IMG/VR virus record: IMGVR_UViG_3300017963_000033
Coordinates: 1-64,000 of that record
Direction: 5' to 3' (one strand)
DNA length: 64,000 nucleotides
Source of the DNA: a virus
Shown here: positions 57,438 to 64,000 of the stretch, piece by piece
Layout of the letters: every line of letters begins with the position of its first letter
Position numbering within the stretch: position 1 is the stretch's first letter
Program-made: the position numbers and the translations under genes
The notes under the pieces: model-generated
Database searches by the model: none
What the model was told of the DNA's origin: nothing
What the model saw: only the letters and a program-made list of their open reading frames with translations

Positions 57438-58991
57438 TTAGCCTCCGTGGCCTCTCTGGGCAGCCATCAACTCGTTGATGAACGGGACATGGGTCTGCCC
57501 TCGCTGCCCATCAGTCGCCAAGGTCTCGGTTGGGCCGCTTTTGGCGAGGCTGGTCCTGCCGTCCACGGCGGTTTCATCTGCTCCAATCACAGAGCCAATC
57601 AGGCTGGTGAGGCTGTGGGCCGGCGTCAGCGTCAAGACATCCTTGACCTTTTGCTCGTCCTCCCTCTGGAGGGACTTGAGTTCTTTGGTCATGCCTGCCA
57701 GTTCGGCCTTGAGCGCGGCGACATCATCCACCAGCGGTTTCAGGAATGCTCCAACCGCTTCCGCGACCTCGGATGCGGTCACGTAGACGGGTTCCTCGGC
57801 AACGGGGGCCTCCTTGTCCTCTTCGGGTTCCTGGGTTTCCTGAGCCTCTTCGGTTTCCTGCTCTTGAAGCTCTTCGGCCTCAGTATCCTCTGCCTCTTTG
57901 GACTCGACCTTGCCGGCGAGTTCCTTTTCTGTTTCTTCCAGTTGGCGCTCCAGGTTCGCAACCCCCTCCTCTCCCATCACCTGCTCAAGGAAAGGCCGCT
58001 TGTTCTCTGGCACTGCCATGGTTTCCTCCTTCACTACTCTGAATCCAGTTGCATGTTTGTTTGCAGCCGCCCAAGCTGGTAGGGGGCTGATCTCGCGTGA
58101 CCTGTAGCGCGTGATGATTGTTGGATCTTCTGTATCGCGCTGGACCTGCGAGGCCGGCATCCCATGCGAGGTTCCAAGGTCAACCATTTCTGCCAAGCTC
58201 TTGGCAATGTGCTCCTTGCCCTCGTCAAAGGTTCCACTGGCCAACGCAAAGCCATTGTCGTCATAGGCTACCCAGTCAGCCGCCCCCGACCGAGTGCCAC
58301 CCACATGCCAAAGCCACAGCTCGGGCATGGGCCATTCCCCCGAGTCCACTGCCTTGACGAACTCCTGGTGAGCTGTCGAGGCGATGATCTCTGGGGGATT
58401 GTCCTCATCTCTGAATTTGTTGCTATAGACAGCCAGCCAGCGGTATTGCTCGGTGGCCTTGTCTTTGAAAACCATGAAAGGATGGGGAGACTCTTTGGTG
58501 TCCCACTCCATGTCCTCGGAGGCATAGAGCCGTTTCAGCTTGCGGAGGGCTTCTTGTTTCCCTGGGCCTTCGTACCGATTGCCCCGAAACCCCCCTGCGG
58601 AGGTCAAGGCCGCTTTGGCTGCCGCCATGAGACGATGGTCTGGGGTGCCGTTCTTTTTGACCGGGAGATGCCAGGTGGATGGTTTCTGAGGGTCCTCTAT
58701 GACAAGGTAGTCGCCGGCAGGTCGTTTTTCGCCTCCCTCTGTTTTCATGGGGGTCGCCTTTTCAAGGCCGAGCGCGTCTCTGACCTTTTGCAGAATGGCG
58801 CTGTCGGCAAGCAAGTCAGCCAGCACCCTCTTTTTCTCAGATACATCGGCCTCTTTCTTGTCCTCTTCCCACATCGAGTAGCAGACAGCCGCCGCCTGTT
58901 TTTGGTCTTTGGCGGTGCCGTCCTCCAGCACGAGGGGGATGCAGCGACTGACAAAGTCCTTTTGTGATTCGTTTTCTCCTGGCGTTGGCAT
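57438..58991 (-). CDS. Prohead protease fused to a scaffold-like domain
   Basis: 517 residues from ATG 58991 (GGGAG upstream). The N-terminal half (about 1-310) resembles XkdF/prohead-protease-type proteins, with strands around WLAVYSNKFRDEDNP and HEGFVKAVDSGEW-like segments; residues about 335-460 form an acidic coiled coil (ETEKELAGKVESKEAEDTE, then EEAQETQEPEED), as in scaffolds. Such fusions release the scaffold by self-processing. It is the first gene after the promoter at 59130-59102. Confidence 0.65.
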   Translation of the reverse strand: MPTPGENESQKDFVSRCIPLVLEDGTAKDQKQAAAVCYSMWEEDKKEADVSEKKRVLADLLADSAILQKVRDALGLEKATPMKTEGGEKRPAGDYLVIEDPQKPSTWHLPVKKNGTPDHRLMAAAKAALTSAGGFRGNRYEGPGKQEALRKLKRLYASEDMEWDTKESPHPFMVFKDKATEQYRWLAVYSNKFRDEDNPPEIIASTAHQEFVKAVDSGEWPMPELWLWHVGGTRSGAADWVAYDDNGFALASGTFDEGKEHIAKSLAEMVDLGTSHGMPASQVQRDTEDPTIITRYRSREISPLPAWAAANKHATGFRVVKEETMAVPENKRPFLEQVMGEEGVANLERQLEETEKELAGKVESKEAEDTEAEELQEQETEEAQETQEPEEDKEAPVAEEPVYVTASEVAEAVGAFLKPLVDDVAALKAELAGMTKELKSLQREDEQKVKDVLTLTPAHSLTSLIGSVIGADETAVDGRTSLAKSGPTETLATDGQRGQTHVPFINELMAAQRGHGG

Positions 58992-59101
58992 GGTTCTACT
59001 CCCACAACACAAAAAGCCGCCCCTCGGGCGACCAGAGATTCCCTATCGCCACAAAGAAGCGGCCCACCTTTCGGCCAGCCATGTGCTTTTCTGTCAACTA
59101 C

Positions 59102-59130
59102 ATTATAGCCTATGACTGGCGTTTTGTCAA
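59102..59130 (-). promoter_or_regulatory. Perfect sigma70-type promoter for capsid genes
   Basis: Minus strand: TTGACA (59130-59125), 17 bases, TATAAT (59107-59102). It lies between the stop of the 59-residue gene (59137) and the protease/scaffold gene, and would give strong extra transcription of the protease and major capsid genes. The remaining bases of 59013-59101 are an untranslated leader. Confidence 0.88.
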
Positions 59131-59136
59131 GACAGT

Positions 59137-59316
59137 TTAGCCCTGGTCTTTGCACCCCTCCCGCAGGACGCGCTTGCCGGCCTTGCGCAGGTCGGCGGTT
59201 GTGGTGTCATGCCCCAGTTTCGTTTTCTCTATGAGACAGACCATCTGGAGGAGGAGGCTGCGCAGTTCCTGCCAGAACTGCTCATCCTGGGTGTGGCAGT
59301 CGCCGTTACAAGCCAT
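59137..59316 (-). CDS. Small protein (59 residues)
   Basis: ATG at 59316 overlaps the stop of the spike gene by one base (TGATG). Helical, with Cys residues at the N-terminus and a basic end (ADLRKAGKRVLREGCKD). Translation is probably coupled to the gene upstream; no family is recognised. Confidence 0.5.
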   Translation of the reverse strand: MACNGDCHTQDEQFWQELRSLLLQMVCLIEKTKLGHDTTTADLRKAGKRVLREGCKDQG

Positions 59317-60878
59317 CAGCAGCCACCAACTTGAGAACCGGCGTCTTGACCCGTTCCCGCTTGGTAGAGGGCAACAGTGCCATAACTTACTCCACCAATG
59401 CGGAATGGAAAGTTGGCATTACAAAAGATGTTATTGTTGCTTGCCCAGGTAGGGGCCACAAACCAATCATAGACGCGCCAGGTTAGAGACCACCATGTAT
59501 TCTGTCCCAAGGTGACATTCGCCCCGGCGTGTTGGATCACGAGCCCGTTGCAACCGCTCGTGCTTGGATTGGTGATTTCACAGTTGTTGATTGTTACTGT
59601 CGCTGCCTGAGTAATCTGCCACAGGATTCCAGTCGTGGTGTTGGTCAGGTTGATGATAAGATCGTCAATGTCCACGGTAACGGCAGCCTGGATGGTCATC
59701 ACCCGGTCAAAAGGATGGACACTACCGTCGTTTGTGACCGGGTTTGTCCCCTCAATAGTCACGGTTGAGCCGTTGACAAGGATGGCACGACCGCAGTTTG
59801 TAAATGTGCAATCTCGGATGAGGGAGTTGGGCGTGTTCCCAGCAACGGTGATACCTGTCCATAGATTCTCACAGGTACATCCATCATGGACAACATCCCC
59901 CATACCCCCTATCCCGCAGTGTCCATAAAAGCCACCCTCCCCACCCCGGAGAAGGTCATCAGCCGATGTAGTACAATCTGTATAAGTTGTACCCAGTCCT
60001 TCCCCAACCGCAGAATAGTATACAAACATGGCCCCCACGCCTTCGGTCCAATAGGCATTGTGGGCTACACAGTCAGTCAGGGTGGTTCCATCCTCAGTCA
60101 AAAAATTATGTGCCGAGCCATCGGTGGCCCAGCAATCATTCAGGGCTGAGTTCTTGCCAACCTCCAGGGAGCCATCCTCGTGGAGATTGCGTTGGGTGTG
60201 GACACTGGTGATGGTGCAGGCATAACTCCTTCCCGTGAGACCATACCTGCGTTGTGTGTACTCGTAGGTGGACCCATTGGTCGCCGGGTTGTCGCTGCCT
60301 TCTGTATGGACATAGAGGGTGACCGTTCCCGCACCCTCCGCGCTTAGAACATAACTGTCTGGGGTGGTGTCACAGGTAGCGATATTGGCCACCCGGACCA
60401 TGTTGATGCCATCCTCGTAGACATTCACATAGTCCTTGCCGGCACCAACCCAGTTTGGCGTGATGGAGCATTCATAGACGTTTGTGCGGCCCGCCGTCTT
60501 GGACCACTGCCCTGCCGTGATGACATCCGAGGCATCCAAAAGTGGTCTATTCCCCGTGCCATAGGCAAAGATGGGACAGCCAATGCCGGGGACATCCATC
60601 TGCTCCCGCCAATGAGATCCACGCGCCAGGGCAACAGACTCTCCAGCAACCCAAACAGATTCCAGTTGGGCAATCGTTCGGAACGCCTGGCTGGGAGACT
60701 TGCCACTGTTGGCATCATTGCCATTAACCGAGTCTACAAACCAATTGGCAATCTCTGCCCCGGCCCTTTGGCGATGTCTGACCGGCTTGTGTTCATGTTT
60801 TCGAGGGCCTATTTGTAGAAAAGATGGAGATCCTACGATGGGCACCAATTTGAAAAATCCCCTCCTGGAAATGAACAT
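59316..60878 (-). CDS. Right-handed beta-helix protein (tail-spike/pectate-lyase-like)
   Basis: 520 residues. After the N-terminal part, WFVDSVNGNDANSGKSPSQAFRTI is the start motif of DUF1565/pectate-lyase-like parallel beta-helix domains (about 48-450), with many short strands (e.g. NSLIRDCTFTNCGRAILVNG). Such folds in phages bind or cleave surface polysaccharide. The first residues MFISRRGFFKLVPIVG match a twin-arginine (Tat) signal motif SRRxFFK, which would be unusual for a virion protein. No good ribosome-binding site is seen at the ATG. Confidence 0.7.
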   Translation of the reverse strand: MFISRRGFFKLVPIVGSPSFLQIGPRKHEHKPVRHRQRAGAEIANWFVDSVNGNDANSGKSPSQAFRTIAQLESVWVAGESVALARGSHWREQMDVPGIGCPIFAYGTGNRPLLDASDVITAGQWSKTAGRTNVYECSITPNWVGAGKDYVNVYEDGINMVRVANIATCDTTPDSYVLSAEGAGTVTLYVHTEGSDNPATNGSTYEYTQRRYGLTGRSYACTITSVHTQRNLHEDGSLEVGKNSALNDCWATDGSAHNFLTEDGTTLTDCVAHNAYWTEGVGAMFVYYSAVGEGLGTTYTDCTTSADDLLRGGEGGFYGHCGIGGMGDVVHDGCTCENLWTGITVAGNTPNSLIRDCTFTNCGRAILVNGSTVTIEGTNPVTNDGSVHPFDRVMTIQAAVTVDIDDLIINLTNTTTGILWQITQAATVTINNCEITNPSTSGCNGLVIQHAGANVTLGQNTWWSLTWRVYDWFVAPTWASNNNIFCNANFPFRIGGVSYGTVALYQAGTGQDAGSQVGGC

Positions 60879-60884
60879 ACCAAT

Positions 60885-61595
60885 TTATAAGGCCGCCATC
60901 GCTGTATAGACTGTCAAAAATTGTGCATCAGTTAGAACACAATCATAAATCACGAAAGCGGGAATGATGCAATCTTGGAACCCTGCTGCCGCCCCGCCGT
61001 TATCAACACATCCAATATAGGTTGTCGTCGTTGGCTGCCCGGTATATGCAGGAAGAGGGGTGCCAATGGGTGCCCCATTTCTATATGCTGTATTCCCCGC
61101 TACTCCAAGATTCCCCGCCGCAGTGTTTGGGGCAGCAGCCATGAACCCATTGCCGTTATGGTAGACCGAATTTGCACCAGATAGCGGGATACACCCAAAC
61201 CGCTGAGTGCCAGAGATGTTCTGTAGTAATCCCCAAACCCAACGACCACTGATTGTCGCTCCCGAAAACTGACACAATACAGATTGGGATTGGTCATTCT
61301 GGGGAATGAACCCGGTATCTAGCCATTGAGTAGAACCATTAAACTGCCATCCCCCCGCTACAAGCGTGGGTGCCACTCCGGGCGCGGCATGATTCCCATT
61401 TCCCGACAAGTCAAGGTAACTTGTCGCCAGGTCAGCCGCCCCTTTCGGTTTATAGGCGGCCCAAACGCAAAGCCCCTCCTCGTTTGGGTCCCACCATGGC
61501 GGAATGACTTCACCAGCTACGCCATCCCACACCAGGACAGGACGATGCCGCTGGGATCTACCTAGATACAATGGGGAAGATGAAATCACCGGCAT
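60885..61595 (-). CDS. LamG/concanavalin-like jelly-roll protein
   Basis: 236 residues, GGGGAGA upstream. Residues about 55-230 read as a LamG-type domain (YLDLSGNGNHAA, FNGSTQWLDTGF, the central strand pairs and FVIYDCVLTDAQFLTVYTAM), seen in carbohydrate-binding virion decoration and fibre proteins. No catalytic residues are apparent. Confidence 0.7.
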   Translation of the reverse strand: MPVISSSPLYLGRSQRHRPVLVWDGVAGEVIPPWWDPNEEGLCVWAAYKPKGAADLATSYLDLSGNGNHAAPGVAPTLVAGGWQFNGSTQWLDTGFIPQNDQSQSVLCQFSGATISGRWVWGLLQNISGTQRFGCIPLSGANSVYHNGNGFMAAAPNTAAGNLGVAGNTAYRNGAPIGTPLPAYTGQPTTTTYIGCVDNGGAAAGFQDCIIPAFVIYDCVLTDAQFLTVYTAMAAL

Positions 61596-61611
61596 TTACA
61601 CATCTCCCCAG

Positions 61612-61947
61612 CTATACCTCTTTCCAGAACTGGATATGGGCTATGGCTCCATTCGTGTCGCTGTAGATGGAGATGGACTGAAAGTCGGAAATAGGACCAA
61701 TCGAGCGTCCGCCCCCATCGGGGATGAATCCGGGGCTGTTTGTGCCAGCCGTTGGCGAGTTGATGGCATAGTAGATGTTCCCACCGTTGGCGTCGATTGA
61801 TATGGTATCGGCCTCGCTGGGTGGGGTGATCTGCTGGCTCACTACCCCATTCAGCGGGTAGGCATTGCTGCCATTGGCGATATAGAGCCACGCCGGCAGT
61901 TGGGTTTGGGTCTTGCCCGGAAGTCTTTCTGCTCCTGGCTTTGACAT
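61612..61947 (-). CDS. Small beta-rich structural protein
   Basis: 111 residues, AAGGAGGAA upstream. A beta-sandwich-like stretch (ADTISIDANGGNIYYAI ... SISIYSDTNG) suggests a decoration or fibre-associated protein. The family is not recognised. Confidence 0.6.
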   Translation of the reverse strand: MSKPGAERLPGKTQTQLPAWLYIANGSNAYPLNGVVSQQITPPSEADTISIDANGGNIYYAINSPTAGTNSPGFIPDGGGRSIGPISDFQSISIYSDTNGAIAHIQFWKEV

Positions 61948-61957
61948 GGGTTCCTCC

Positions 61958-62482
61958 TTATGCTAATCCCCTGGTCACCGCATCCTGCACATCCCGTGCA
62001 AGAGGGCCAATCAATTTCTCACCCAGGGCAATGGACCACTCCCTGGGTTCCCGGATGCCTGGGTGATCGACCTGTGAAAAATTCGTGACAGGTCCATACT
62101 TCTTTCGCTGGCTGGAGCCAAAATGACGTTTGCGGGTGGCAGCCTTGTAGCTGTTGCCCCGTCCCTGAAACGGAAATCTCAGGTAGGGCGCGTTGCGAGG
62201 CCCAAACCTTTTCCCCTTGGACCCCTCGTCAATCCGCCGCCACTTCATCACCAATTCTGCCGATCCTCCCGGCCCTATCCACAGATACAGACTCCCGGCC
62301 TGTCGCCAGGCCAGGTGGGTAAAGATGGGTGCCCCCTCGGTCCAGGAGGAGGTTGTTTTCTCAAACTGCTTTTGCCCATATTTCCCCACCTTGTCCAGAA
62401 CACCCCCGACCTCTTTCTGGACCTTGGGCACATTCAGCGCCTGCTTGGGGATGATGGCCTTGGCATAGATGGTGAACGGCAT
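61958..62482 (-). CDS. Structural protein, HK97-gp10-like candidate
   Basis: 174 residues from ATG 62482. The basic, mixed fold with an N-terminal strand-helix (PFTIYAKAIIPKQALNVPKVQKEV) is comparable in size with tail-completion proteins such as HK97 gp10, but the position between head-side genes is unusual. The assignment is weak. Confidence 0.45.
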   Translation of the reverse strand: MPFTIYAKAIIPKQALNVPKVQKEVGGVLDKVGKYGQKQFEKTTSSWTEGAPIFTHLAWRQAGSLYLWIGPGGSAELVMKWRRIDEGSKGKRFGPRNAPYLRFPFQGRGNSYKAATRKRHFGSSQRKKYGPVTNFSQVDHPGIREPREWSIALGEKLIGPLARDVQDAVTRGLA

Positions 62483-62490
62483 GAGCCTGC

Positions 62491-63141
62491 CTACCCTGCA
62501 TACCCGTGGCAGCCCCAGAAAAAGCTGACGGTGCTGCCATTGGTCGCGTTCCATACCTGGACCCATATCTTGGTGCCCACATCCACCCTGGGCATTCGCC
62601 CTTCGGCAGGAAGGCCCGAGCTGAATGGACCCCCGCTGGTGATAAACATTCCCTCTGACCACTGTCCCGCACTGATGGCCGCCGCGCTGGTGCCGGTGCC
62701 ATAGATCAGCCTGATTCTGTAGGGCGTCGAGTGATCGGTATCTGTGACCAGGACGGTGTGCGCGTCAAACTTCACATAGGTACTAATAGTCGGATTGTCG
62801 CCCGTCCCGCAGATGGGAATGGCGGTGCCCCAGGTGTTGTTGCCGCTGGTAGCCACGAATGGCCTATTGACGTTAGCCTCGATGGCATTGGTTTCATCTG
62901 GCGCGGCTACGGCCCCCCACCAGCGTTCCCGACTGTGGAAATGCTTTTCAATCTCGTGGACCCGATAGGCCAAAGAATTGCTGGTGCCGGCCAGGCCATC
63001 GGTGGACGCGCTGTCAATCTTCAAGATTTCAGGACTATCCACCCCCTGTGCAGCGAGGATAGCAGCCACATCAGCCTGGAGCTGCGCAACGGCAGCCTCC
63101 ATGGCCCCAATATCATAGGCCAGTACAATCTGTCCCATCAT
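62491..63141 (-). CDS. Structural protein with N-terminal coiled coil
   Basis: 216 residues, overlapping the upstream stop by 4 bases. An N-terminal helix (AMEAAVAQLQADVAAIL) like a trimerisation segment, then a beta-rich body (SGNNTWGTAIPICGTGDNPT; KIWVQVWNATNGSTVSFFWG). Typical of fibre or head-decoration proteins. Confidence 0.55.
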   Translation of the reverse strand: MMGQIVLAYDIGAMEAAVAQLQADVAAILAAQGVDSPEILKIDSASTDGLAGTSNSLAYRVHEIEKHFHSRERWWGAVAAPDETNAIEANVNRPFVATSGNNTWGTAIPICGTGDNPTISTYVKFDAHTVLVTDTDHSTPYRIRLIYGTGTSAAAISAGQWSEGMFITSGGPFSSGLPAEGRMPRVDVGTKIWVQVWNATNGSTVSFFWGCHGYAG

Positions 63142-64000
63142 ACCCTCACAATCTCAAGACGCCTGCTACACCGGCAACGTCCGTGGGCCGGTGGCCCATC
63201 AGGAAATTCCTGGGACCACACCACTTTTGGTTGCTCATGGAGCGGCCTGCAAATCAACTCGCAGACCATTTCATCATCAGCCGTGACCCAGAACTCTTCC
63301 AGCCGCAGCCCCAGCGTCTCCAGGAAACTGACATTGGTATCGAATGCCTGGGAGAACGCCACCGTGATCAGCGTGATGGCAATCAACGCCGCCCGGTTGG
63401 CGTTAAAGGCCGGGGCCAGCAGTTCCTCAATCTCATCCATGGCCAGCGTCTCGGCGGCCACCCGTGCGCTGACTGTGTCCACCACCTTTTTGGTCGTGCC
63501 CTCCAGCCGGGTCGCCTCCTGCCAGGCAAAGTCGTGCGCCCACTGGCTGGCAACAGCGGCGGTTTCTGCGGGGTCGAAGGGGATGTCGTACTCATTGCCC
63601 AGGCGCTCCATCTCGTCCATAAAGGCCCGGAAGAGGAACTTGGCCAAGACAGCAGCCAGCGCGGCGGTGAGGGCTCCATAGTCAGGCTCTCGGCCTTCCT
63701 CCACTGCCTCCTCGAACTCGGGGGAAAAGTCATCAAAGACACCCTGCACCGCCTTCTGCATCTCGGTTTCCAGCGTAGCGCGGGTTCCCTGTTTCAGGGC
63801 TTTCTCTTCGGCGCTTTCTTCCTCCTCATCTTCCTCCTGTTCAGCCATGTCCTCTGCGGGTTGGGCGGGTTCCTGTGGGGCTGCGGGTTCTGGTTCCTCT
63901 GCCTCTTCGGCTTCCCCGAGCAACCAATCCAATGCGGCCACTGCCTCCCTAGCCTCATCCCTTCCTGCGTCGTCCATTTCCCGGCTGACACTCGCCCGTT
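63138..64000 (-). CDS. MuF-like head morphogenesis protein, 5' end cut by window edge
   Basis: At least 287 codons; the ATG at 63977 lacks a ribosome-binding site and the frame stays open to base 64000, so the gene probably continues. The C-terminal domain (about 170-279) ends with FWVTADDEMVCELICRPLHE and FPDGPPAHGRCRCSRRLEIV, the hallmark of Mu gpF/SPP1 gp7 minor head proteins. The N-terminal part is a Glu/Pro/Ala-rich coil. It is normally next to the portal gene, expected beyond 64000. Confidence 0.75.
   Translation of the reverse strand, partial: RASVSREMDDAGRDEAREAVAALDWLLGEAEEAEEPEPAAPQEPAQPAEDMAEQEEDEEEESAEEKALKQGTRATLETEMQKAVQGVFDDFSPEFEEAVEEGREPDYGALTAALAAVLAKFLFRAFMDEMERLGNEYDIPFDPAETAAVASQWAHDFAWQEATRLEGTTKKVVDTVSARVAAETLAMDEIEELLAPAFNANRAALIAITLITVAFSQAFDTNVSFLETLGLRLEEFWVTADDEMVCELICRPLHEQPKVVWSQEFPDGPPAHGRCRCSRRLEIVRV

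Noticed and set aside
1-64000. CRISPR array
   Set aside because: No regularly spaced repeats were found; all direct repeats occur as pairs with gene-sized or zero spacing.
1-64000. Insertion sequence or transposase
   Set aside because: No transposase-like frame with a DDE or HUH pattern was recognised; the only recombinases are the integrase and RuvC.

Overview
The window is most of a temperate siphovirus (tailed, long non-contractile tail) genome or prophage. It carries a tyrosine integrase beside an excisionase-like gene, a head-to-tail virion module (MuF-like head protein, protease/scaffold, major capsid protein, tail tube, G/GT chaperones, tape measure, distal tail protein, fibres) and phage-type replication and recombination genes. 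Coding is bacterial: nearly every start follows AGAAAGGAG, genes overlap by ATGA or GTGA, and promoters are sigma70-like TTGACA-17-TATAAT. The host cannot be named from sequence alone. The terminase and portal genes are not here and probably lie beyond base 64000, where the MuF-like gene runs off the window.

Layout. (1) 1-11.7 kb, plus strand: about 25 short, mostly unrecognised genes separated by GC-rich hairpins, with a tRNA-Ala-like gene, duplicated leader and hairpin units at 7.8-8.7 kb, then excisionase and integrase (8.7-10.1 kb) and a 440-base gene-free stretch. (2) 11.8-13.8 kb, minus strand: a holin/lysis-type cassette behind a perfect consensus promoter; no endolysin was recognised. 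(3) 14-33.4 kb, plus strand: the early/metabolic arm. It holds ribbon-helix-helix and LexA-like regulators, an orphan Spo11/topoisomerase VI-A-like protein, a promoter-driven structured RNA at 20.08-20.25 kb, a replication initiator and DnaC-like loader, RuvC, ASCH and PD-(D/E)XK nuclease genes, a tRNA-guanine-transglycosylase-like protein beside a VUT-family (queuosine precursor) transporter, an FtsK-like ATPase and several small membrane proteins. It ends at a strong terminator at 33.45 kb. (4) 33.5-64 kb, minus strand: the virion module, transcribed from right to left. A block of sugar and surface-modifying genes (46.7-55.8 kb: three-domain glycosyltransferase, methyltransferases, sulfotransferase, kinase-like protein, DegT-family enzyme, epimerase) is embedded between the capsid gene and the head-tail connector genes.

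How it fits together. Integrase and excisionase handle lysogeny. Three plus-strand promoters sharing an AAATTGGG(G)TCTTGACA box start transcripts at two ribbon-helix-helix genes and the structured RNA. The transglycosylase-like protein plus transporter suggest salvage of a 7-deazaguanine precursor for DNA modification, because no synthesis genes are present. The glycosylation block, beta-helix spike, LamG protein, three tandem paralogous fibre proteins and a beta-propeller fused to the tail tube point to heavy investment in virion-surface or host-surface chemistry.

The most unusual items are the pseudoknotted RNA, the Spo11-like protein, the deazaguanine pair, the embedded glycosylation block with a His-type DegT enzyme, and the +1 frame relation of the G/GT chaperones. 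All family assignments come from motifs read by eye and no database search was run.
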